From Chimonanthus salicifolius (lineage: Eukaryota; Streptophyta; Magnoliopsida; Laurales; Calycanthaceae), in contig CM023532.1 in the NCBI GenBank assembly GCA_013350335.1, positions 33,667,708 to 33,731,707 on the forward strand: 64,000 nt of DNA, given 5' to 3'. Of the stretch, positions 13,418 through 24,400 are shown piece by piece (position 1 is the stretch's first letter; the number at the start of each line of letters is the position of its first letter). Position numbers and translations under genes: made by a program. The notes beneath the pieces were generated by a model. It did no database searches. It was not told where the DNA came from and saw nothing but the letters and a program-made list of their open reading frames with translations.

Positions 13418-13583
13418 GAACATAGCAACTAGCTTCAGCCACATGTTTACCTTGTTATAAATTCCATTTATCAAAGATTGTTATATACCAAAAATTTTAC
13501 ATGTAGACCTTTTTTTATTTAATTTTGGAAAGTTATGGCCCCCAATTCTCTGTGAGATGTGGCTGAAGCTAGTTGCCATGTTC
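13418..13583. repeat. 27-bp foldback with a 112-base loop
   Basis: Arms 13418-13444 and 13557-13583 (core CAACTAGCTTCAGCCACAT) are reverse complements with a single mismatch. It could be a worn MITE or a hairpin RNA source; there is no target-site duplication and no coding. Confidence 0.7.
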
Positions 13584-14124
13584 AATCATGGATTCCCCCT
13601 TACATAAATACATATGCTTTACACAAGGTTTACTTGCAGAAAGTCTGCCAATTTGAACACATTTATCTCAAAGAATTGTGCTGGCTCGACACTCCACCGA
13701 CTGTGCACTAAATCATCATCAAAGTTATTCACACATCGCTGTCATCATCGTCGTCATTTTCAAACTTTATCCATGTACCTAATAGCTGAACATCAAGTTT
13801 CAAAGCTCACATGATGATGATACCAAGGATCCTAAAAATCGTCTCGACCATGGTCATTCCTCTAGTATATAGATATTATCAATAACATGAATAAATTGAA
13901 TATCCTAAAACAAGCCAACAATGACTTGCTCTGGGAAAAAAAAAAAACGTACAGCAAGAAATTGATTGCCTGCTCGCATATCATTCGGTTTTATGAAACA
14001 ATGTGCACACAAAGAAGATCCGCAACCCCATTGACCAAGCCTCAACAGCTACTTGACAACATCTCTGATGAAGCTGAAGGATAAACGGTGGTACAAGTTA
14101 TGCAATCAACTAGCGGGTTTATGT

Positions 14125-14238
14125 AGAATTTTGGGTCTTCTGCTGTTCTGCCAAAGGGCGACCTGAATATGGAGCAACAAACTTCTTGAAGATTCTAGAT
14201 TTTTTCCTGCTAATTGCAATGAGGTGTCCAGATCAAGA
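14125..14238 (-). other. Coding-looking stretch, possible terminal exon
   Basis: On the minus strand a frame ends KKFVAPYSGRPLAEQQKTQ...stop at about 14125 and looks protein-like. I do not recognise the family and cannot find its other exons. A second coding-looking minus-strand stretch near 16500-16790 (containing SPGYLVNTILSEQKDQ) is broken by a frameshift. Either could be a gene remnant or chance. Confidence 0.22.
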
Positions 14239-14416
14239 ATAATAATGGTGCAGATTTATAAAATTCGAAGCTAGTTAAAAGCAACTTAAATTGATTCTGC
14301 TTATCAATTTACATATGAATTAGTAAATGAAGATGCAATGATAAAAAAAATCTGCGTTCAAAGGGGAGTGATCACCCAAGACACTTTGGATTCCGTGGCC
14401 CACTTGTACAGTTCAG

Positions 14417-14766
14417 GGGCCATAGAATGTGAAGGACCCTCTGATATACAGTTCACCCATCTTGTCAGTTGAATTCAGTGATTATAGATCCTAGAGATTA
14501 TCATGAGAAAGAACACATTTGCTAAATTTATTTAATACCCAAAAAGGGAACACAAGAGCAGTATGAGGGTTAGAGAAGGAAAACAAGTGCAAGGGCCATA
14601 GAATGTGAAGGGCCCTCTGATATACAGTGCACCCGTCTTGTCAGTTGAATACAGTGATTATAAATCCTAGAGATTACCATGAAAAAGAATACATTTGTTA
14701 AATTTATTTAATACCAAAACAGGGAACACAATAGCAGCATGAGGGTTAAAGAAGGAAAACAAGTGC
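14417..14766. repeat. Tandem duplication, period about 176
   Basis: Two copies (14417-14592 and 14593-14766) both run from GGGCCATAGAATGTGAAGG through CTCTGATATACAGT and TTGTCAGTTGAAT to GAAGGAAAACAAGTGC. Roughly nine bases in ten agree by eye. No gene content. Confidence 0.85.
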
Positions 14767-15774
14767 ACAAGCACAGAAGCAATGACCCTACACATACAAG
14801 TTGCAACAACTCTCAACAAGTTAAAGAGGGCTGGAAGTCCTAAGGTCATATAACAGTGAAACCTTCATTATCATCATTAACATTTTTCTATCGGTCGCAT
14901 AGTGAAAAATTTTGTCCACCCATTACCAGATTGGCTCTGAAAATGCAGAAGATACTCATTTTGGTGGAATATAGAAAGGAAGGAGCACCCTCATTCCACT
15001 ACAAAAATTTCTAAAGGTCTGGCAGATGGTAATTGGTTTTGCCAGAATTTGGGTTACACCCAGAATATCCAAGACATCAGCAGTTTGGGGTACTTCCAAG
15101 CACACCACAAGCCAGCCAAATGGTTAGCCTCTGAATATGCTAGAGAGAGAGAGAGTATAAAAAAGGTAAGATGCTAGGTAATGCGCAATTTATTTTTTGG
15201 TCCATCAAATTACATTTGAGGAATAACCTTCAATTAATATATAGAAAGTTGGTGGTCAGACACAACATAAGGACATCTATGTTGTCCATAGAACTTACTA
15301 AAGAAAATGCGCGGTCCAAGTCAAAGAAGCACTCCAAACATCAACCCTCCAAAAAAAAATCAAAAATAAGGGGAAAATGCAAAAAAACCAAATAATCAAT
15401 AGACTACAAAATGCAGTGCACAAACCCTAATACATATCAGTTTATTGAAGCCCTGTCTCACCTAAGTGGGATAAGCTCCAGACCCTAATAACCATGCTAA
15501 GTAATATTTGCAAAGCAATGGTGCATCTTTCCCTTTTGGTTGCAAAGTAATGGTACAGGACTTTCCTCGAGTCCCATTTGATCAGACCATTGAAGCCCAG
15601 TCTCACCTATGAACATACCTTATAGAGATACATGACACTGCATACCTTTGCCCTTGAGAGATGAAAAAAGGAAATGACGATGACTGATAGCTCAAATTTA
15701 TACCAAGGAAAAATTACCAGGTAACATTAGAAAGATTAATAAGGCTCAACTGTATGTTCACTGAATGTGGGCCA

Positions 15775-15858
15775 CACAGACGCATACACACACGATTGTG
15801 CACACACAGTTGCACACGCTCATGTGCAAGTGCATGCACACACACTTGCACACGGGGG
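15775..15858. repeat. CA-rich simple repeat
   Basis: Interrupted CACACA/TGCACA tract on the plus strand. The flanking 14.8-17.6 kb is AT-rich intergenic DNA with no recognised gene. Confidence 0.7.
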
Positions 15859-16789
15859 TCTTAGAATACTGAACTCAAGCCTGAATCAAATTTTAGCATG
15901 TAGCTTGGAGTAGGAGACGAGAAAATCCACTAAACAACCTCATTGTTTTGCCAATTTTGGTCGCTGCAACAGGAGGGAGAGATTAGTTGTTGTTGAGCAG
16001 TGAGGGTGCAGTAGAGAAATCAGTGAAATAGTCAGTCTAGGAGATGAAGATGTTCTTATATGTGGTCCTGCACTTGGCTGGCAATCTTCTATTTCTTAAC
16101 ATTTTCAGTCATAACCTACTAGTTTCCAAATGCCATGATAGAAATCTACATTTTCCTCCACAAGCTCTGCTTCTGTTATATGATGGTGCTCCTGAATTTT
16201 GGAACCTATCACACTAGCACTAAGCCATTTCAATTTTTAAAACTGATCATCCTCCATACTATCAAATCCATATATCAACCTATTCTTATACAAATTCATA
16301 TAACTACCACTCTCCATATGTTATCACTGTATTCTGCAACTTTCAAGTACAAGAGCAACCTATTCTTCAACACCAATTTATACTCTCAGGCCACATACTA
16401 TGACTATCCTTCTTTTCAGAGTTTGTAGTGGAGCTCAGCATGGATAAATTCTTTCTCAAGAACTCCACAAGGTACCTTTCATCAAGCTAGATGATAAGTT
16501 TGATCCTCAGAGGAGCAATGACAAATTATAAATTTTCCATGAGTCACACATTGATCTTTTTGTTCCGAAAGAATTGTGTTGACCAAATATCCAGGGGAAT
16601 ATGCATTTGTTGTTGATGGAAAAATAGCTGATGGTGATGAAGAGTCAGTGCTGCTGTATTTAGGAGTATCATTCTGCGAAGACCCAAATCTAGCATCATT
16701 CAATGGCCTTTAGCTTCAAAAGACTCTGTAGGTCTTTCGGAAATTCACTTTTAGGATTATTGGGGAAAATCTCTTGAACTTCGAGACTG

Positions 16790-16912
16790 GTGGCTATCAT
16801 ATTTCCTTTTGTATATCTTTGTTTCTTTCTTTAAGGTTTGCAACTCTTTGGGCTTCCCTTTGTTTTATACCATTCTTTTTCTTGCATTAAGATTTTTAAT
16901 TACCTATCCAAA
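16790..16912 (+). mobile_element. LINE-like 3' tail
   Basis: T/G-rich sequence with short words typical of plant LINE 3' ends (TTTGGGCTTCCC, TTTTTAATTACCTATC) running into a poly-A tract at about 16909. The body is missing or unrecognisable. Confidence 0.35.
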
Positions 16913-17659
16913 AAAAAATTGGGTTGGTACCGTAAAGGTAATAAGAATGACTCAATAGAAAACCAGTTGAAGTGCTAGAAAAAAAATCCAACATGTTCCA
17001 CTCAAAATTTGGTTGCACTGGATTTCTAAACATCAAGCCTTAAGGAACTTGACTTTCAAATATTAGCAATGTCCATGTTTTTTTTTTTTTTTTCAATAAA
17101 AGTATCTGTTCCTATTGCTGCTCAATTAGTGCAAATCTAACACCATTTTAGCAAAGTTAGGAAATCAGTATTTCTGTTTCTCCGCAACAATCATGGATAC
17201 TTTAGCAGTTCCTTTCTTGTATATATTTAAAGTGGATTTGTTTAGAATAAAATTCAATAGCATAAATAAAAAAAACCTAGACCTGCCAAGTGAAAAAAGT
17301 TGTGCACAATCATCACCCATTTCTCTTATTAATTTATCATCATCAACAAAGAACTATCATATTTCTGGTAAGGCTGTTACGATAAAATTAAAAAAGAAAA
17401 AGAAAACAAAGAATCCCTCCAACTTATGCACTCCCAAATAATGAAAAGTATGATGTACAGACAAACACCTTTCTCAGGTAGAGTGATGGGGCAAGAGAAT
17501 GCAGTGGAATACTTGGAATGGAAAAGAAAGTTACCTCAGGTTGTGTTGACATATATCATGACCAAGGGAAAATGTAATAAGTTGGGCCAGCCTCCTACAT
17601 TCGGAGTTAATAAGTATCAACTTGTGCTCTTTAAGATGGTTTTTTATTTGGAATAGGAC

Positions 17660-18189
17660 CAGGCTTTGTCAAAAAAGCCTGAGCCCGTCCAAAACCCATC
17701 ATGCTTTTAAAGTCAAAGTCCTAGCCCGACGTTTAAAACCCGTTTATTTTGCACTTGGCACAGTTTTTTTTTTTTTTTTTAATTGTGCTTTGCAACTTGA
17801 AAATTTAACCGTATAGAATGAAAATATACTTAAATATCTCTCACAAGTTAAATTTTCAGCCCAAAAATCAATTTCTACTAACTTGATCTTGATAGCCAAA
17901 GTTGGTGATCGTCCTTCAAAAGATGACGGCTGCTGACTTTGACCATTAATATCAAGTGGTTAGAAATTGATTTTTGGAGATGCACTTTTAACATTGATCG
18001 GTTTTTAAATCTGTACGGTTATATTTTAATTTATAAAAGAAAAATAAAAAAATAAATGGGCTTAAAAGTCCATCAAACCTCTACGGGCTTTAAGTAAAAG
18101 CTCGAGCCTGGCCCATCGGACAAAAAACTTGTTTAAGCCCGTCTATTTAAGTCATGATCGGGCCAGGTTCGTACAAATGAACACCCCTA
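17660..18189. mobile_element. Non-autonomous hAT-type element
   Basis: A 530-bp insertion flanked by a perfect 8-bp direct repeat AATAGGAC (17652-17659 and 18190-18197), the target-site length of hAT transposons. It begins CAGGCTTTG and ends GAACACCCCTA, and holds GGGC/GCCC-rich words of the common GGGTGTTCA...GGGCC family. It has no transposase frame. Confidence 0.65.
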
Positions 18190-18444
18190 AATAGGACTAT
18201 TATAGGGACTTGTACAAAAGGAATTCATTTGTCAATTTAAAAACAACTGCAGTAACGTTCTTTGTGTGTGTGGGTGGGTGGGTGTGTGGAGGGCGCCGGG
18301 CATGTCATGACGTGAACACATACTTCATTGCAACTTTATTATCACAATTCAATTAAATATCCAAACATAGCCAAAATCATCCACATAAAATATATCAAAA
18401 GAATGAGTCACTCAAAAGTACCTTGCTGACAGGATGAGAGAATG

Positions 18445-21400
18445 CTAAACCCCTGGTCCCAACGACCCAAAGGCACTTGGTGGCCATATCTAGAAACACG
18501 AGCAATAATTTTAGCAGTCCCATTTGAGAGGGGTAAAAAAGAAGTCATCATTCCTCAATAACAAAACTCATTCTTATCATAAAATCTCAGCCATATAATG
18601 TGCACTGCATAGTGAGCACCATATTATGTCCAAAATCGTGTTCAAAAAAGCTAAAGACCACTAAAAACTTACTTATCACCTCTTGCTTGCCAGTCATAGC
18701 AATAGAATTCAGAATTCACTATTTGCAAAGATACCATTCCAATGTCAAAAGTATATTTTGCATTAGTATTGACAAAGAACGCTACAGATTGATGTAGATT
18801 TCAAGGGCATAAAAGTTCAAAAAAAGATATCCAAACTTGATGTGGGCCCCACATCTTAACCTTGGGACCCACCAATATAGTTGGTCCTTTGGAGAGTCAT
18901 TTAGTGTGGTGAAATTTGAATTCAAATGCCATGCAATAAATTTTGAATTCAAATTTCAATTATGGAGCAATTAGGTGGTTTACTTAGTTTTAGTTTGAAT
19001 TCAAATTTTGATTATGGTGCATTTACTCTCTTGATTTTAAATAAGTCCAAATAAATGTCCAAATGTATTCAAGTTTTATATACTCATGTACTTTGGATGG
19101 TGGGAAATGAAATTGAATTGAAGCTTTGATCTCCTTTTGGCCAGTGATGACTCTAGCCTTATTAGAAGGTGCCGACTCCTTCTAGTCCTTGGTTGTGATG
19201 TAGACGACTACAAGGAAAGCTGTAGGTGCTGACTCCTAGGAACACCTATCATCCAACCATCCTATTTTACTTCCATATTCGTGGGCCCACTCTTGTGTCC
19301 TCAACAGAAACCCATAACCGGTCCATATAGACCAGGAAACTGTCCATGATCTCTCTACAGTTTATGATACCCTTTAAGCCTTAATCCTTGACTGAACCCC
19401 CATATAAACCCTTGACTGAACCCCCATATAAACCCAAGCTACTTGCTGTTTGGACCTACTTTTTCCACATTTTACAGGCCATCCAGCATCATATTGGTAT
19501 CAAAGCCAAGGTTAGCAACCATGTCTACAAGAAGAGGCAAGCCTTATCATTGGGAGACTCACTGACAACCAACGAGATGAGCTGCTGATTCAAATAGCAC
19601 AACAGATGTCTTGTTTAACTAAACGAGTAACTTGTTTGGAAATTGGAAGAAGTGAGGATGTCACTATCTTAAGCACCTATCAATCCTGATCCAAATCACA
19701 TGGAAGCAATTCCTAATCAGCTGGGTGCAGAGATAGATGGGGCAACCAATGAAATCAACCATGAGCAATTATTGGTGCTTCGACAAATTTTTGCAGCACC
19801 TCAAGAAGAACAAGATGATTGGTTACGCACTAACGTATTCCATACATGTGTTTGGTGTGGAGAAAAAGTGTGTACCTTGATTATTGACAATGGTAGCAAC
19901 ATGAATGTGACTTCTCAAGAAATGGTCGACAAATTGAAGCTGCAGGTTGAAAATGATCCCCATCCATACCATGGTGCGTGGTTAAATGCTGTAACCATTC
20001 CAGTGACTAACTGATGTTTGGTTATCATCCATATAGACAAATATGAAGACTCCATTTGGTGTGACGTGATCCCAGTGTACATCACACATTCTTCTAAGGA
20101 GACCATGGCTTTATGGTAAGGGAGTGCACAATGATGGGAAAGCTAATACTTATTCTCTCATTTTCAATGGACATCAAATTGTTCTTAAGCCAAAGAAAAT
20201 TCGTGGAACTACCATGAAGAAATTTGAACCAAAGACGCCCTCATGTTCAGTCCATGCAACATTTTGAAACTGAAAATAAGGAAAAAGTTGTTGTACATTA
20301 ACATGCCTTGGTGATACAGGAGGATAAAGAGAAATCACATGAGGAACCTAAGCTATATTTTGAGGCCAAAAGCGGCTGTCTAACAATTCTGATTTGGTAT
20401 TGGAAGAGTTGCCAACAGATATACTAACCATGTTGGACATCCAACAAAACATAGACTCAAATCTCTAGGTTGGTGTCACCAAATTTGCCTACTTATCAAA
20501 TACATTCCACAGAGAAAGCAACATTGGAAAGGAAAGAAGAAAAACTAAGAGAGATAGTGAAGTGCAAGATTATAGCTAATGTAGAACAACCTGCAACTAG
20601 GCAGGGGGCGGAAGACTTGTAACTGAGATAAGCTTGGGATAAAGCCCAAGGTAGCGACAGCAGGGTATCTCCTCTGGGATTAAGCCCAGAATCAGCGATG
20701 GCCGGAACAAAACCAGCAATGAAGGTAAGGTCTGCAACTCGGCAGAGATGATAGAGGAAAATAAGATAGTAAATCTATATCAATTCATATATTCCAAAAG
20801 AGGTGCGTCCCTCTCTTACATGCATTGTATTTATAAGAAAAAAATAAGAAATAAAAATAGAAAAGAACTCAAAATCAAAATAGAAAAGGACTCCTAAATC
20901 AAATAGGAAAAGGACTCCTAAATCAAAATAGAAAAGAACTCCTAAATCAAATAGAAAAAGGACTCCTAAATCAAATAGAAAAGGACTCCTAAATCAAATA
21001 GGAAAAGGACTCCTAAATCAAATAAGAAAAGGACTCCTAAATCAAATAAGAAAACTAACTAAAATTGGACTGCTAAGATCCCAAACGAAAATAACAAATC
21101 CTACTTGTTAATTAAGAAATAAATAAATAAAGAAATAAATAAATAAAAATAAATAGAAGTGAAATCTGTGTGCTGCATCTTCCGTGTCCTACATCAGTCC
21201 CCCGGTCTTGAAAAGAACTCGTCCTCGAGTGGAAATCAGCAAAAGCACACGGCACCAAACAAAGATGAAGACCAAGTCCGAAGATGCGAATGATGAAGCT
21301 TTGAACTGCACAATCTTTAAGGCACAGACGACGAGAACATTCTTTCTGTGGGGCGAAAAATTGAAGGACCGCAAACGGGCGCAAGCATGGACGAACCAAG

Positions 21401-24400
21401 CTGATGGCGAAGGGGTTGTCATATGGCACTGGAGTGATCACACGGTCCTGATAGTCTATCGGATGGAGGACAGGAGGCTGACATGATAAGGGAAGAATAA
21501 TCATAGATGAAGTCCTGGTATCCGTAATGGGATCAGGTTTGGGTAATGGAGATGGGTGAGAAATTTGTGGTGGTGGTGGAGGTGTAGGTAGAGGTGGTGG
21601 CGGTTGATCGACACTCGTCGGTTGTATCGATGGTGGTGCCGGCAACACAACTCGCTCTGTCTCCAACACGGGCATTGGTTGTGGGGTCACAACTGCATGA
21701 GGAGGATGCATGAATTCTGAGTCGGACTCCGGGGCAGTATGCACGAACGCTGATGATGTCTTTAGAGTGGTCGGCACACATCTCGAGGAAGCGGGCAGGC
21801 ATTTTGAAGTTTTGTTCACCTTCATCGGGGCTCTGTATTTTCGGCAGAGCAAAAGTTCTCTAAATTCTTGGAAAAAGTCGTGAAAGTCAGAACGCAACTC
21901 AGAGCGCAACTCAGAGATAAACTCGGATTTGAAGTCATTGAACTCAGATTGGCGGAGAAATTGAGCACCATTTGTGTTGGATGCTAACGGGGCTACATGA
22001 TGCTGTGAATGAGATCGGTGTGTCACATAATCCAAGACATGACAGTTGGAGTGGGGAAAAGGTTTAATGGATGGGTGAGGTAGGACCGAATGATAAGACA
22101 TGGGATCGGTCAAAGTGGACACATAGCTTGCCAAATAGTCAAACTTGGTCAACGGGGCATTTGGTTTTTTTTTTTGGTTGTGTTTTTGTTGTCTGTGGGA
22201 AAAGGGGTGGAGGATGGGGATTGGGATGGTAGATTCGTACCTGGGATAATGCCCAGATTTGGCGAAGATGGCGGGGATCGAGACCACTATCGTCCCTGAT
22301 AACGCAGGAACCTGTCTCGGAACAGGAACGTCTCTGTATAACAGAGATACAGAGAAACTCGGCTCTGAACCAATTAATGTAGAACAGCCTGCAACTAGGC
22401 AGGAAAGTAAAGATAAAGGAAAAATAGGAAAAGGCTATGCCTTAGATAATCTCATTGAATATTCATTGTGTGTTTATCTCCCATATGGGTACATGTATTT
22501 ATAAGAAAAATAAGAAATCAAAATAGAAAAGAACTCCTAAATCAAATAGAAAAAGGACTCCTAAATCAAATAGGAAAAGGACTCCTAAATCAAATAAGAA
22601 AAGGACTCCTAAATCAAATAAGAAAACTAACTAAAATTGGACTGCTAAGATCCCAAACGAAAATAACAAATCCTACTTGTTAATTAAGAAATAAATAAAT
22701 AAAGAAATAAATAAATAAAAATAAATAGAAGTGAAATCTGTGTGCTGCATCTTCCGTGTCCTACATCAATAGCTCACAAAGAAAAGTATAAGGCACAATT
22801 GGTGTCAACTTGTGATGATGAGCACTCCAAGTTTTTCATTAAATGGAATTATTGACCTATTTCTAATAGCACTTGTATCACCAACAATGATTTCCTTGTT
22901 CACATCCCAACTTGTATGAGCAATATCAAGCCATTATGATGCAGGACAACTAATAGGGTGACCCTAAATGCCTAATGTGGTCCCTAAAAAATTAAAAGGG
23001 ATAAAAATAATGCACCTAAAACTAATATGGGCTGAAATTAAAATTCAATTAATAAATGTAACTAATGAATATAAAATTTACCACAAATAAATATGCAAAT
23101 ATTGGTAATAAGAATAAGATGTGAATAAGAGGCGAATGCAACATAAACATGTGGGCTGAACTTAAGGGATACGAATGGAATTAGACGAAAGGATGGCTTA
23201 GGGCAACAAAGGGACTTAAGGCAGCAAAAGAGAAAAGAAAAGAAGGGGACGGCAGCAGGAAGGGTTTTCTGAAATTACGGAAGCACGAGAAGAAGGCAAG
23301 GGGATCGAAGGTGAAGAAGGAGCAAAGAAAAGATAGAAGAGAGATAGAAGATGAAGAAGAAGAATAAGAACTAAGTACCTGAAGGAAGATATAAGGCCTC
23401 ACACCAAGCCTCACGCCATAGCCTCTCGCTCTTTGGAATCTCTCCAACAATCAATCGCACCTTACGAAGGTATTTTTTGCGAAAATCTCAATTTTTATTC
23501 ATAAAATTGTCCTTGCCTCATGGAAGCTATAACTTATATAAACATCTCCTTACTAAAAATAAACCTATCTAAAAATAACAATAGAAAACGAAAATAGACA
23601 AAATACGAAAATGGAAAGCAAAGTAAATGGAAAGTCCTGGATCTGAAGAATCTGGAGAATGCTCCGCATCACATTAACTTGCCAGAGTCAAGTTCTTTCA
23701 AGTTGGGGAGAAATGATGCAGATTTTAAGGGCTTAAATGTCCAAAATAAGAAATCTAAACTTGATGTGGGCCCCACATCTCAACCTTGGGACCTACCATA
23801 ATAGCTGGTTCTTTGGAGAGTCATTTAGTGTGGTGAAATTTGAATTCAAATACCATGCAATAAATTTTGAATTCAAATTTCAATTATGGTGCAATTAGGT
23901 GGTTTACTTAGTTTTAGTTTAAATTCAAATCTGAATTCAAATTTCAACTATGGTGCATTTACTCTCTTGATTTTAAATAAGTCCAAATAAATGTCCAAAT
24001 GTATTTGAATTGAAGCTTTGAGCTCTTTTTGGCCGGTGATGATTCTAGCCTCATCAGAAGGTGTTTGACTCCTCCTAGTCCTAGGGTGATGACTCCATGG
24101 AAAGCCTAGGTGCTGATTCCTAGGAACATTATCCTTTACCATCCCAAGGCCCATTGCCCTCAACATTACCCATAACCAATCCACGTAGACTAGTAAATGG
24201 TCCTTGATCTATCTACAAGTTCTGATTCCCTCTGATCCTTAATCCTTGGCCTAAAGCCCATAAAGCCCAAGCTGCTTGCTGTTTGGACCTGTTTCCCACA
24301 TTTTGCAGGCCATCCTGCATCACAGGATATATTTGGATCTTCATAAACTCCTTATCTATCAATATTTGCATCTTTTTTTTTTGGGTTTGGGCCGGGAAGC

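Larger units (their letters stand above)
6551..14124. other. AT-rich intergenic region
   Basis: About 7.5 kb without a recognisable gene. It is mostly AT-rich, with a more GC-rich island at about 8490-8870 (contains an unassigned 108-codon minus-strand frame), a roughly 60-base near-duplication at 9115-9190 (TTTATA...ACTGGTGA twice), and the repeats listed separately. No RNA gene was seen. Confidence 0.6.
18790..24322 (+). mobile_element. Decayed Ty3/gypsy LTR retrotransposon in the IMP1 intron
   Basis: Left LTR 18790-19491 and right LTR 23714-24322 are related along their length (shared GATGTGGGCCCCACATCT, TTGGAGAGTCATTTAGTGTGG), and both start TGATG and end CATCA. Next to the left LTR is a primer-binding site TGGTATCAAAGCC at 19495. 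A purine tract (GTTGGGGAGAAA) precedes the right LTR. The interior keeps only a retropepsin-like relic at 19840-20014 ([11 protein letters not shown]) and little else; no reverse transcriptase was found. Flanks CAGAT and CAGGA suggest a worn 5-bp target duplication. Two younger elements sit inside. Confidence 0.85.

Noticed and set aside
15775..15858. Possible structured or regulatory site in the CACACA tract
   Set aside because: Simple interrupted dinucleotide repeat with no conserved structure.
21184..21802. Several long frames on both strands within the LTR element
   Set aside because: They overlap the single long minus-strand frame and have shadow composition.
23181..23450. Ser/Phe-rich minus-strand frame of 89 codons
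   Set aside because: It lies wholly inside the solo LTR and reflects a GAA/TTC-rich tract.
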